From an uncultured Opitutales bacterium (GTDB taxonomy: Bacteria > Verrucomicrobiota > Verrucomicrobiia > Opitutales > Intestinicryptomonadaceae), in contig CALXMX010000173.1 in NCBI GenBank assembly GCA_944389575.1, forward strand, positions 1-43,710: a stretch of DNA of 43,710 nt, in the 5' to 3' direction. The translations under genes and the position numbers were made by a program. Below, piece by piece: positions 35,775 to 43,710 of the stretch (position 1 is its first letter; each line of letters begins with the position of its first letter). Under the pieces are notes generated by a model. That model saw only the letters and a list, made by a program, of their open reading frames with translations. It was not told the DNA's origin and did no database searches.

Positions 35775-37850
35775 TTACTTTTTTGCAACGTCTATTATTC
35801 CCGGCTTAAAATTCAATATTGTGCGGACAAGCCAGTTGTTTCCAAAATACTTGTCAACCTCCTGCATAGACCAGTATTCGACGTCGCCGACGGGAATCCT
35901 CGGCTTCAGCTCAAACTGGCCGCCCGTCAGATTCCAATATCCGCAGTCCGGCAGCGGCGTGCGGAAATACCAGCACGAGACCATATCATTAAAGCGCGGC
36001 AGAGAGCCGTCCTGTATGTTTTTTAGGTGCGGATACTTCGCCAAAAATATTTCCGAGTTGGCGTACTTGACCGCATGGGGATTCTTGTTTTTCCAATAAT
36101 CGTTCCACCGCTCGTCCGACCACGGCAGCTGGCGGGCGGAAGCCTGGCAGTCTATAAACACATTCTCCTTGCTGACATTCCGCTTGCCAGCGTGTATGTA
36201 GATTGCTCCAAACGGACCCACTTTAGTGCCCGTGCGGCAGAATATATTTTTTTCGATGAGCACGTCGCCCGACCCGTCGTCGACATAGACGCCGCACATC
36301 ATCGAATGCGTCTTTTCCTCGCTCTCGGTGAAGAAATTTCCCCTTATGACATTGCCCGCGCTCTGCGGAGAGCGGCCGGAATATATTATGCCCATGTCGT
36401 GAAAATCGCGGCAGCAGCGCTCAAACCTGTTGAACTCTATCGTGTGCTCCGAGCCGCCATAGCCGACGGACTGGTGGGTCTGGTCGTGGAAATAGCAGTG
36501 GCTTATGAAACCCCCGACGCCGGAGACGCTGGCTTGGGCTGCGTAAGACTTGTTCCAGCGGCAATTATTGAAAAATTCGCAGTTCTCAATGCGGTTGTGG
36601 GAGGGCAGAAGCTTGGCGAAGTTGCCCCCGTGGAGCCTCACCCCGCCGTCGCCCGTATCGAACACCCTGCATCTGCGGACAATATTGTTCGTGCGGGCCA
36701 GCTCCTCCTTGCTGCGTCTGTCAACGGGAGCCGCGTCTATGGCCACGGCATTCCTGCCGAGATTGAAAAATTCGCAGTCCTCAATCACAACCCTGTCGCA
36801 ATTTTTGCCGCGAATCGCCGTAGCGCAACAGGCGGTGAATTTGAGCCCGGACACGGAAAGCCCGTCTATGTTTTTCAAATTGAACAGCGGCTTATCCAAC
36901 AGGGAGAAGTCGAAATACGCGCCGGCCGCGGGCGCGCGCTTGAGCATCACGTAAAATACGAGATTGTCCCTGTCTATAAAATACTCCCCGTCAGCGTCGA
37001 TCTCCTCAAACAGGTTCACCGCATGATACGCATTCACGTCGAGCTTCTTTTTTGCGGTGGTTATTCCCCACGGCAGGAGCGTCTTGACATGGACGGTCTT
37101 GTCGGAGGGGTCGATCTTTTCAACCTCAACCGAGCCGTAAAGCCAGCCGGGATTGAATATTCCGACCAAAAGATAGCCCTTCGCCCCAACCCAGCGCTCG
37201 TGGCGCATATCGGTATAGCGCATGATTCCGCCGATTTTCGCCTGCCCCGGCTTGTTCTTTTCGGGCTCGGCGGTCTTCCAGCCGCCGTCCGGAACCTCGC
37301 CTATTTTTATCGAGCCGCTGCCGTTGGGATAGCGCGCCAAAGTCAACTCGCCCCCGCTGTAAAAGGCCTCCGTCGCCATGGGTGCGTCGCCGTGAAGGGG
37401 AATCTTGGTGACGGGCACTGCCTTTTTGACCCCGAATTTTTTCAGGTCTATACTGTAAAGTTTGCCCTCCGCATCGGCCGAAATCCTTTTCAACAAAGCC
37501 TTGTCGGAAACCTCCGCAAGATTTTCCGCCCCGATCCTAATGCCGCCGAGAAGCGTGGCGTTCTTGCCCTCCGCCCGAATTTTCAAAGATGCGGAGGCAT
37601 TCGGATAGCCGTCCATTTCAACTCCCGTCTCCGGGTGGAAATATTCGCCGTCCGCGAGCACTATTTCCGCCGGCGCGCCCGATTTTTTGGCCGCCGCATA
37701 CGCCGCCCTGAGCGTTCCGAATGGATTGTCTTTCGCGCCGGTCGCCCCCTCGTCAACTCCTTTGGGCGACACATAAAAAACATTGGCCGCAAACGCGGCG
37801 CACGAAAATACGGACAGACAGGCAAAAAACGAAACTTGCTTTTTTATCAT
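35775..37850 (-). CDS. secreted right-handed parallel beta-helix protein
   Basis: A 691-residue exported protein with a signal peptide (MIKKQVSFFACLSVFSCAAF ending AFAA). Right after it come FYVSPKGVDEGATGAKDNPF and LRAAYAAAKKSGAPAEIVLADGEY, the usual opening of pectate-lyase-like beta-helix proteins. From about residue 330 on, coils recur with the pattern of isolated Asn and hydrophobic residues: ISGLKF-like, DRVVIEDCEFFNLGRNAVAI, NNIVRRCRVFDTGDGGVRLH, NRIENCEFFNN, HTIEFNRFERCCRDFHDMGI. Such proteins bind or cleave acidic or complex polysaccharides; the exact activity cannot be assigned. GGGGAAG precedes the ATG and a good promoter lies upstream. It is followed by a terminator candidate and then the glycoside hydrolase gene. 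Confidence 0.8.
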   Translation of the reverse strand: MIKKQVSFFACLSVFSCAAFAANVFYVSPKGVDEGATGAKDNPFGTLRAAYAAAKKSGAPAEIVLADGEYFHPETGVEMDGYPNASASLKIRAEGKNATLLGGIRIGAENLAEVSDKALLKRISADAEGKLYSIDLKKFGVKKAVPVTKIPLHGDAPMATEAFYSGGELTLARYPNGSGSIKIGEVPDGGWKTAEPEKNKPGQAKIGGIMRYTDMRHERWVGAKGYLLVGIFNPGWLYGSVEVEKIDPSDKTVHVKTLLPWGITTAKKKLDVNAYHAVNLFEEIDADGEYFIDRDNLVFYVMLKRAPAAGAYFDFSLLDKPLFNLKNIDGLSVSGLKFTACCATAIRGKNCDRVVIEDCEFFNLGRNAVAIDAAPVDRRSKEELARTNNIVRRCRVFDTGDGGVRLHGGNFAKLLPSHNRIENCEFFNNCRWNKSYAAQASVSGVGGFISHCYFHDQTHQSVGYGGSEHTIEFNRFERCCRDFHDMGIIYSGRSPQSAGNVIRGNFFTESEEKTHSMMCGVYVDDGSGDVLIEKNIFCRTGTKVGPFGAIYIHAGKRNVSKENVFIDCQASARQLPWSDERWNDYWKNKNPHAVKYANSEIFLAKYPHLKNIQDGSLPRFNDMVSCWYFRTPLPDCGYWNLTGGQFELKPRIPVGDVEYWSMQEVDKYFGNNWLVRTILNFKPGIIDVAKK

Positions 37851-37888
37851 TATTTCTTCCCCAAATAGAGTTCAAATTAAGTCGTTTT

Positions 37889-37918
37889 ATGATAATCTCA
37901 ATAAATCTGTTGCGTCAA
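37889..37918 (-). promoter_or_regulatory. sigma-70-like promoter of the beta-helix gene
   Basis: On the minus strand TTGACG (37913-37918), an 18-nt spacer and TATCAT (37889-37894) match the consensus at five of six bases each. It ends about 40 nt before the ATG at 37850. Confidence 0.65.
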
Positions 37919-38931
37919 ACAAAAAATGCGGACGAAGGCCGCGCAACGCCCGCATGCGGCGCGCGCCTAAAAAAAACAAAACGCCCGAAACGCAAAAAAA
38001 ATTGGCGCCCGATTTTCAGGCGATCTAAAGCGCGCAAAAACTCTCCGCGCGGGCGGGGAGTTGAGCGGCAAGTTTAGCCGGCAGTTCCGACCGTAAGGAC
38101 TGACCGAAAGGTTTGACCGGCGGCTCGCATGGCAATTCGGAACGCAAAGCGAAAGTCGCGCATTTGGCGCGCAAATTTTTTTCTGCGCCCAACCCTCGCG
38201 GAATGTTAGTGATATGATACAAATGATATGAAGAGGGCTTAAATAGCCTCAAATGGGCTTAAATATCTTAAATGAAAAATAAATAATTAGAAATGAATAA
38301 TACTATTCAACGATACTCACACCGGACAGCCGAGCATAAAATAACGATGACTCATAATGGGGAATAGGCGCACGCCGTCCAATTATCGGTTCGCTGCTAA
38401 AGCCCCTTCGGTGTTCGCCTGCGGATTGCTTTCGTTATTCGTATTTATTCGCCAAAGATTACTCGCTAACGACAGCGACAAAACCTTATCCGTACAACGT
38501 GCGGCGCAACTACATCAAACCTTTTGGCGCGATATAATGCCGCGCGAGCCTTGAGCAGTCGAACCGTAAAAATTTTTTTTGCGCGCGAAATCCAAAATTC
38601 TACTTGCTCTATAAATACCCCGCCCCATTTGCGCAAATTCCCTCGCGGGTGCGCCAGCTCTCGGGGAAATACAAAAAAACGGCGCGCATCGCCAAGCTTA
38701 CATTTCACCGCGCGCGCCTTTTCAAAATTTGTTTGCCAAAAAAAGCAACAATCCCGAACGGCGAAAAATTTACCGCCAAACTCTGGAAAATACAAAACGG
38801 CAAATCCGCAGGACAGCCGCCCTTCCCGCATTTTTTAAATAAAAATTTTTTTTACACGCTTAAAGCCCGAAAAAATCATTCCAAGCGCGCGCAAAGCCGA
38901 TTCACATTTTCCCGCCGAAAAAACCCGAAAC
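37919..38931. other. 1-kb gene-free region with an A+T-rich island
   Basis: No supportable gene. The part from about 38205 to 38550 is clearly richer in A+T than the rest of the window and has short repeats: GGGCTTAAAT at 38235-38244 and again at 38255-38264 in 20-bp units, a GATATGATACAAATGATATG run at 38208-38228, and a GAATA/TATTC hairpin at 38295-38308. An open stretch of 43 codons without a start codon lies on the minus strand at 38383-38514, and a 65-codon frame overlaps it on the plus strand at 38357-38554; neither has a ribosome-binding site. The rest is G+C-rich or has long A/T runs (38750-38870). Confidence 0.5.
38235..38274. repeat. tandem pair of 20-bp units
   Basis: Two 20-bp units begin with GGGCTTAAATA (38235 and 38255) and end in AAAT/AAATG. 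Each unit start is itself partly palindromic (GGCTTAAATAGCC in the first). Confidence 0.5.
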
Positions 38932-39588
38932 CTACACTTCGCGCACGCGCGGAGGCTTGATTTGCGCGAGCCGCTCCATAATTGCGTCCACAATAATCTG
39001 CGCCCTGTCGGGGGAATCCTTGCCGGGATCTATCTGCGAAGGCTCCACGGCCGCCCCCGCACAAAGCACTATCCGCCTGCCGCCGCGAAGCGCGTTGGAA
39101 CGCGGCAATACCTCCTCAAATCCGAACGAGCGCACCGGCAAAATGGGAATGCCGGCCTTTATGGCAATCAGCCCCGCGCCCGCCTTTCCGCGCTGAAGCC
39201 TGCCGTCCGGACTGCGCGTGCCTTCGGGAAATATTATCACGCTCGCCCCCCCGCCGACGCGGCGCAGAACTTCGCGAAACGTGCTCAAATTGCCGGAATC
39301 CCCGCGCTTGACGGGAATCGCATTCAGCTTTCTAAAGAGCGGCCCCGTGAAGCGCCCGTTCATAAGGGTGTCGCGCGCGACGGCGCACAACGCGGTCTCA
39401 TGGTAAAATCCCATCGCGGTGGGGTCGAGAAAGCTGACGTGGTTGCCTATGAGAATACACGGAGTCTGCGGCACATTTTCATACCCGCAAAGTTCCACGC
39501 GGCCGAACGTGTCGCAGACGATCGCAAAAAAATTCCACCACGCCTTGTAAACATAGCGGCCCTTGAATTTAAAAAACCTGACTCTCAT
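38932..39588 (-). CDS. plsC: 1-acyl-sn-glycerol-3-phosphate acyltransferase family protein
   Basis: A 218-residue membrane-associated acyltransferase. Motif I NHVSFLD (the H-x4-D catalytic pair), motif II region FRKLNAIPVKRGD, motif III FPEGTRSPDG and motif IV GIPILPV are all present, in the order of the PlsC/LPLAT family that makes phosphatidic acid. Start at 39588, MRVRFFKFKGRYVYKAWWNF, because its ATG overlaps the TGA of the preceding gene in an ATGA, a sign of translational coupling. The name is by family; the exact acyl acceptor is not proven. Confidence 0.88.
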   Translation of the reverse strand: MRVRFFKFKGRYVYKAWWNFFAIVCDTFGRVELCGYENVPQTPCILIGNHVSFLDPTAMGFYHETALCAVARDTLMNGRFTGPLFRKLNAIPVKRGDSGNLSTFREVLRRVGGGASVIIFPEGTRSPDGRLQRGKAGAGLIAIKAGIPILPVRSFGFEEVLPRSNALRGGRRIVLCAGAAVEPSQIDPGKDSPDRAQIIVDAIMERLAQIKPPRVREV

Positions 39589-41600
39589 CTCGACTGCGAC
39601 TCCAATATGAGCGAAAGCGTCTTGGCGACGACCTCCTCCTTCGTCATGTGCGAGGTGTCTATTCTCACCGCGCCCTCGGCACACACCAAGGGCGCCGTTT
39701 TGCGCGACCTGTCCATGGCGTCGCGCTTTGTGATCGAATCCGAAATTCCCTCCTTTGCGCGGCGGGCGGCGCGCGTAGCTTCGTCGGCGTCGAGAAATAT
39801 TTTGACGCCCGCGTCAGGAAAAATCACCGAGCCGATATCGCGCCCCTCCATTATCAGCCCTCCAAATCCGTTTCTGCGGGCGAAGTCCGCCATGGAGCGC
39901 TGGTAGTTCTTCAGGAACCCGCGCACCTGAGCGAGCGCGGCAAAGCCGGCCACATTTTCGTTCACGCGGCGGCTGCGTATGAGGGAGTCGTCCGCGAGCT
40001 CCCCGTTCAGCGTCATGCGCGCGCTGCCGCCTTCGATAACGGCCCCCAATTTAAGCTCGCCCAGCACGCCTTCGACCGCGGAGACGTCGGACGGGCCAAT
40101 GCCGCGCTCCAAAAGCCCGAACGCGACAGTCCTGTAATGGGCGCCCGTATCGACATGCATATAGCCCAGCGCCTTTGAGCACTCGCGCGAGACCGACGAT
40201 TTTCCCACGGCCGCACCGCCGTCCACGGCCACCGTTGCGAACTTTTCCGAATCCGCGCGCGCGCGGCCGAGCGCCTCGAAGAAATCGGGCCAAGTCTTGG
40301 AGACGCACTCCGGATTTTCAATCTCGATCCAGCAGTCCGAGCCGAGATTTACGCAGCCCGCAATCGAGAAGGCCATGGCGATGCGGTGATCCTCATAAGT
40401 GCGTATCGCAACAGGGGCGGCCGCCGCCATGCGGGCGAGTTCGCCGGGATCCGGGGGCGCAATGCGCACGGAGCCCTCGCCCTCCCGCACCGCCGCGCCG
40501 AGCTTTGAAAGCTCCGCGGAGACCGCCGCAATCCTGTCCGTCTCCTGTGCGCGCGTGTGGGCTATTCCGCAAATTTCTACGGGCGAATCCAAGAGAGGCG
40601 CGGCGGCGGCCAGAGTCAGAAATGTGTCCGATATGGCGTTGAAGTCGAATTCATGCCTGCGCATGCGCGCGCGACCGCCGGGAACGGAGGAGATTACGAG
40701 CATGTCGCCGCCGACCCGCGCGAGCTTTGCCAGCCCCGCCTCCTCGAGCACGCGGAGAAAGTCGGCGTCTCCCTGAAGCCGGCACTCTCCGAAACGCCGG
40801 AGCAAAACCACCCCGCCCGCCAGCGCCGCAAGCATCGCGAAATACGACGCCGCAGTCGCGTCCGGCTCAACCGAATACGAGCGGCTCCCGTCCGTTGCGG
40901 CTCCCGCAGGCTCCGCGGGCTCCGCCGAAAATCTCCCGCCGCCCAAAGAGCGCGCGCAAAGCCCGAACTGCCCCATTTGGGCGAGAGTCATGGCGACAAA
41001 CGGGAGCGACACCGTCTCCCCCTCAAGCCGGACTTCGGCGGGGGAGGCTGCAAACGGGGCCGCCATGAGGAGCGCGGAGAGAATCTGGCTGGAGGCCGAA
41101 GCGTCCACGCGAATTTCACCGCCGCGCAATCCGCCCGCGAACATTTTGAACGGAAAGCAATCCGGCTTCCCAAAAAACTCGAAGCGCGACCCCTGCCCGC
41201 GGAGGGAGTCGAACAGCCCCTTCATCGGGCGCAAATACATCGCCTTGTCGGAATCGAAAGAGTACACCCCGCCCGCCCGCAGGGCCGCCGCCGCCGTCAC
41301 AAAGCGCGCCGCAGTGCCCGCATTGCCGACGAACAAATCCGCCGAAGGCGCAAACTCCCGCGCGCCGCCCGAAGCGATTTCGACCGCGCGCTCCCCCTCA
41401 TGCAAATCCACCCGGCAACCGAGCTTTGAAAGGCAGTCGGCCATAATCAGCGTGTCGCGCGAAAAGAGCGCGCCCTCAAGCCTCGCGCGCCCGCCCGTCA
41501 GCGCGGCAAGTATCATCGCCCTGTTCGTGACGCTCTTGGAGCCCGGCAAATCGACGGCCGCGCGGCACCCGTTTCGGAAAACTTCTATCTTTTTACCCAT
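39585..41600 (-). CDS. aroA-cmk: fused EPSP synthase / cytidylate kinase
   Basis: One uninterrupted 671-residue frame with two enzymes. Residues 1 to about 447 are 3-phosphoshikimate 1-carboxyvinyltransferase: PGSKSVTNRAMILAALTGG, GNAGTAARFVTAAAALRAG, EPDATAASYFAMLAALAGG, the catalytic region NAISDTFLTLA and TYEDHRIAMAFSIAG. Residues from about 453 to 671 are cytidylate kinase: the P-loop GGAAVGKSSVSREC, the substrate segment HVDTGAHYRTVAF, MEGRDIGSVIFPDAGVKIFL and TKRDAMDRSRKTAPL. No stop or start-like boundary separates them; the linker runs LGRARADSEKFATVAVD. The fused protein would link the shikimate pathway to CMP/dCMP phosphorylation. aroA and cmk are neighbours in many genomes, so fusion of adjacent genes is the simple origin. 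It follows tyrA after 20 nt and overlaps plsC by 4 nt. A much longer in-frame upstream extension was rejected. Confidence 0.93.
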   Translation of the reverse strand: MGKKIEVFRNGCRAAVDLPGSKSVTNRAMILAALTGGRARLEGALFSRDTLIMADCLSKLGCRVDLHEGERAVEIASGGAREFAPSADLFVGNAGTAARFVTAAAALRAGGVYSFDSDKAMYLRPMKGLFDSLRGQGSRFEFFGKPDCFPFKMFAGGLRGGEIRVDASASSQILSALLMAAPFAASPAEVRLEGETVSLPFVAMTLAQMGQFGLCARSLGGGRFSAEPAEPAGAATDGSRSYSVEPDATAASYFAMLAALAGGVVLLRRFGECRLQGDADFLRVLEEAGLAKLARVGGDMLVISSVPGGRARMRRHEFDFNAISDTFLTLAAAAPLLDSPVEICGIAHTRAQETDRIAAVSAELSKLGAAVREGEGSVRIAPPDPGELARMAAAAPVAIRTYEDHRIAMAFSIAGCVNLGSDCWIEIENPECVSKTWPDFFEALGRARADSEKFATVAVDGGAAVGKSSVSRECSKALGYMHVDTGAHYRTVAFGLLERGIGPSDVSAVEGVLGELKLGAVIEGGSARMTLNGELADDSLIRSRRVNENVAGFAALAQVRGFLKNYQRSMADFARRNGFGGLIMEGRDIGSVIFPDAGVKIFLDADEATRAARRAKEGISDSITKRDAMDRSRKTAPLVCAEGAVRIDTSHMTKEEVVAKTLSLILESQSR

Positions 41601-41620
41601 CGAAGAAACGCCAATTTTTG

Positions 41621-42508
41621 TCAGGACGCGCCGCCGAGCTTGTCGCGGTAGGCCTTGGCCTCGCGCAAAGCCGACGCAATGGAGGAAAAGTTTCCGGAAT
41701 CGAAATCGGAAATCAGCGAATCTAAGCACTCCCGATACTCCTTCAGGGCGGCGGTTATCTCGGCGCGGTTGTCCATGCATATCGCGTCCCAAATGTCGGG
41801 CGAGCCCGATACGACGCGCGTACAGTCCCGAAAGCCCGGCCCGGCAAATTGCAGGGCAAAATCCCCCAGCAACTTTTCCACCGCGCGACAGAGGGTGCCC
41901 GCCAGCATGTGCGGCGCATGGCTGACGTGCGCGACAATCCTGTCGTGCTCGGCGGGCGAAAGCTCCTCGACGCGCATTCCCAAAGACTCCCAAAATCCGC
42001 GCACCAGCTCCGCCGAAAAAGCTCCGGACGCCCCGCACGGGACAACTATGCACACCCTTCCGTCAAAAATTCTTCCGTCGGCGAAATCCACGCCGATTTT
42101 TTCCGAACCGGCCATAGGGTGCGACCCCACGAAGTCCGCCCCCGAACCTGCCAGCGCCGCAGAACAATCGCGGCAAATGGCGGATTTCACGCTGCCGACG
42201 TCAGTCACTACCGCGCCGGCCTTCAGATGCGGGGCAATCTCGCCGACAATGGCCGCAATGGTGTCGGTCGGGGTGCACACCACCGCCAAATCCGCGCCGG
42301 AAACGGCCTGAGCGGGCGTCTCGCAAACTTCGTCGAAAACCCGCCCCATCTGCGAGCACTTGAGGCGCGTGGACTTGCTACGCGACCACACCGACACCGC
42401 GACCGCCTTTCCCAAGCCCCCGAAGCCCCGCTCCTTGAGGGCCGCCGCAATGGAGCCGCCCAACAGCCCCGCTCCCAGCACGGCCACCTTTTCAACGCCC
42501 ATATTCAT
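41621..42508 (-). CDS. tyrA: prephenate (or arogenate) dehydrogenase
   Basis: A 295-residue dehydrogenase of the tyrosine pathway. The NAD(P)-binding glycine motif VAVLGAGLLGGSIAAALKER opens the protein; DVGSVKSAI, GSHPMAGSEKIGVDFAD and the histidine in ILVAHVSHAPHMLAG-like AHVSHAPHMLAGTL match TyrA. There is no chorismate mutase domain and no C-terminal ACT domain. Start MNMGVEKVAVLG at 42508 is preferred; a second ATG lies at 42502 and an in-frame GTG at 42538. None has a strong Shine-Dalgarno sequence. It is the first gene of the operon tyrA, aroA-cmk, plsC. Confidence 0.9.
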   Translation of the reverse strand: MNMGVEKVAVLGAGLLGGSIAAALKERGFGGLGKAVAVSVWSRSKSTRLKCSQMGRVFDEVCETPAQAVSGADLAVVCTPTDTIAAIVGEIAPHLKAGAVVTDVGSVKSAICRDCSAALAGSGADFVGSHPMAGSEKIGVDFADGRIFDGRVCIVVPCGASGAFSAELVRGFWESLGMRVEELSPAEHDRIVAHVSHAPHMLAGTLCRAVEKLLGDFALQFAGPGFRDCTRVVSGSPDIWDAICMDNRAEITAALKEYRECLDSLISDFDSGNFSSIASALREAKAYRDKLGGAS

Positions 42509-42607
42509 GTCCGAAAATAATTGCACTTTGCCCGCCACCGCTCAATCAAAAAAGTTTTTTTCAAAAATATATTGCAAAAAAACGCAATCTGCAAAATCCT
42601 AAAAAAA

Positions 42608-43489
42608 ATGGACGAGTGCTTTCTGATAGACGGCTTCAATCTCGGTTTCCGCTGCTTCTACGCGATGCCAGACCTGTCGCGCGCGGACGGATTTCCGACG
42701 GGAGCCCTGCACGCGTTCTTTGCCAGCCTTCTGAAACTGTCCATGATGGACGCCCCGCACGACACGTGCGTATTCTTCGACAAGGGGGGCTCCGCCAGAC
42801 ACAGGGAAATATACCCCGAATACAAGGCCAACCGCGCGCAGACGCCCGACAGCCTCCGCCGCCAAATTCCGGCCATGAAGGACTTGTGCTCTCTGTTCGG
42901 CTTCGACCCTTGCGAAATGGACGGAATCGAAGCCGACGACCTCATCGCCAGCGCGACCGCCAGGCTGCGCGAAATCGGCCGCAAAGTGACGATAGTAAGC
43001 GCGGATAAGGACTTCGCCCAGCTGATTTGCCCCAACGTGCGCCAGCTCCTGCCGCCCTCCGGGAAGAGCAAGGATTGGACGGAGCTCGACCTCATCGGCG
43101 TAAAGACGAAGTTCGGCGTCGCGCCGGCGCAAATTCCGGACTTTCTCGCGCTGGTGGGGGATTCGGCCGACAACATTCCCGGAATAAGCGGAGTGGGGCC
43201 CAAAACCGCCGCAAAATGGATCAAGGATTTCGGCGACGTGGACACCATCATACGCCGCTGCGACTGGCTCAAGCCGGAAAAGTTCCGCGCCGCGGTGCGC
43301 GAAAACGCGGATCTGCTGCGCAGAAACCTCCAGCTCGTCACGGCGGACGCGTCGCTGGAAATGGACATTCCGAAACCCGGGCGCCCGAACTTTCCGGAAA
43401 TAGTAAAATTTTTAGAAGAAATGGAAATGAAAAAGTCCGTCATCGCCCTGCGCAAATTCGCGCGGGAGCTTTTCGGAGAGGAATTGTAG
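42608..43489 (+). CDS. stand-alone 5'-3' exonuclease (PolA N-terminal type)
   Basis: A 293-residue protein like the N-terminal nuclease domain of DNA polymerase I, without a polymerase domain. DGFNLGFRCFYAMPDLSRAD, DKGGSARHREIYPEYKANRA, GIEADDLIASATARL, VSADKDFAQLI and the helix-3-turn-helix GDSADNIPGISGVGPKTAAK supply the acidic metal-binding cluster and DNA-binding element of flap and 5' nucleases. Such proteins remove RNA primers or flaps. The gene is divergent from tyrA and separated by about 100 nt of A+T-rich sequence. The start MDECFLIDGFN has no clear ribosome-binding site, only a run of A residues before it. Confidence 0.9.
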   Translation: MDECFLIDGFNLGFRCFYAMPDLSRADGFPTGALHAFFASLLKLSMMDAPHDTCVFFDKGGSARHREIYPEYKANRAQTPDSLRRQIPAMKDLCSLFGFDPCEMDGIEADDLIASATARLREIGRKVTIVSADKDFAQLICPNVRQLLPPSGKSKDWTELDLIGVKTKFGVAPAQIPDFLALVGDSADNIPGISGVGPKTAAKWIKDFGDVDTIIRRCDWLKPEKFRAAVRENADLLRRNLQLVTADASLEMDIPKPGRPNFPEIVKFLEEMEMKKSVIALRKFARELFGEEL

Positions 43490-43678
43490 AGTTTTCCCTC
43501 CGAAAAATTTTGCAAACCGAAAAAATCGGCGCGCGGCTCTGGCGCATGCGCGCGCCTGAGGCCTGAGGCAAGCCCCGAATGGCGCGCGCAAAGTTCGCGC
43601 CCGGCTTTGCGCCCCGCCTCGCCCTTTCTCCAGCCGAAAACCTCATTTGTAAAAAACCGGGAACCGCACTAAGCACAA

Positions 43679-43710
43679 ATGCACGACATCTGGAATCCTT
43701 GGCACGGCTG
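43679..43710 (+). CDS. first codons of a probable DUF5131 (phage Gp37/Gp68-type) gene, cut by window edge
   Basis: Only MHDIWNPWHGC-type coding (ten full codons) is present. The opening WNPWHGC is the characteristic start of the DUF5131 family, whose members continue with a Cys-rich segment and resemble radical-SAM-like barrels. Identity from ten codons is tentative. In the 189 nt between the exonuclease gene and this start there is a GGCGCGCG/CGCGCGCC inverted repeat (about 43528-43556) without a T tract and a CTGAGGC direct duplication. Confidence 0.5.
   Translation, partial: MHDIWNPWHG

Noticed and set aside
38341-38560. Possible tmRNA, because the plus strand contains a GCTAACGACAGCGACAAA stretch resembling a tag sequence
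   Set aside because: The typical tmRNA 5' end, the tRNA-like T arm with its GGTTCGAATC box and a proper tag ending in Ala-Ala-stop are absent.
39585-42053. 822-codon version of the AroA-Cmk frame
   Set aside because: The first 151 codons overlap tyrA in another frame and give Arg/Gly-rich nonsense; the family start is the ATG at 41600.
43528-43556. Intrinsic terminator after the exonuclease gene
   Set aside because: The GGCGCGCG/CGCGCGCC inverted repeat has a long loop and no following T tract.

Overview
The window is a bacterial chromosomal segment, about 58% G+C by eye. Nearly all of its first 25 kb is one long run of translation and transcription genes on the minus strand. In order of transcription, from high to low coordinate, it reads tRNA-Thr, tuf, tRNA-Trp, secE, nusG, rplK, rplA, rplJ, rplL, rpoB, rpoC, rpsL, rpsG, fusA, rpsJ, rplC, rplD, rplW, rplB, rpsS, a small exported protein, rplV, rpsC, rplP, rpmC, rpsQ, rplN, rplX, rplE, rpsN, rpsH and the start of rplF. 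The tuf-secE-nusG, rplKAJL-rpoBC, str, S10 and spc clusters are therefore still joined end to end.

The gene set suggests a Verrucomicrobiota/PVC-type bacterium, perhaps Opitutia or a relative. The evidence is a PEP-CTERM surface protein, a hydrazine-synthase-alpha-like beta-propeller/diheme protein, large glycoside hydrolase and parallel beta-helix proteins, and protein sequences resembling that phylum. This placement is inference; there is no 16S gene here.

Regions. (1) 1-7113: S10/spc ribosomal operon, interrupted between rpsS and rplV by a gene for a small signal-peptide protein. (2) 7114-7510: leader with a promoter candidate for rplC, and an intrinsic terminator that ends the rpsL-rpsG-fusA-rpsJ unit. 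(3) 7511-10939: str operon. (4) 11229-22680: rpoC, rpoB, a 1.06-kb gene-free gap bounded by a 12-bp inverted repeat, then rplL, rplJ, rplA, rplK. RpoC lacks all four cysteines of the second bacterial zinc site. (5) 22825-25333: nusG, secE, tRNA-Trp, tuf, tRNA-Thr, with a terminator-like hairpin just upstream of tRNA-Thr. (6) 25502-28060: a DUF2284 metal-binding protein (plus strand), a short repeat cluster and a PEP-CTERM protein with a clear promoter and terminator. (7) 28911-37850: a probable secreted polysaccharide-processing locus with a parallel beta-helix protein, a 1393-residue clan GH-A-type lipoprotein with carbohydrate-binding modules, and the propeller/diheme protein. (8) 38932-42508: tyrA, an aroA-cmk gene fusion and a plsC-type acyltransferase in one tight operon. 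(9) 42608-43710: a stand-alone 5'-3' exonuclease on the plus strand and the first codons of a probable DUF5131 gene.

Most genes are housekeeping. The least expected items are the exported protein inside the S10 operon, the zinc-site loss in RpoC, the propeller/diheme protein beside carbohydrate-active genes, the AroA-Cmk fusion, and the large bounded gap between rplL and rpoB. Promoters, terminators and RNA structures were found by eye; no folding or database search was run.
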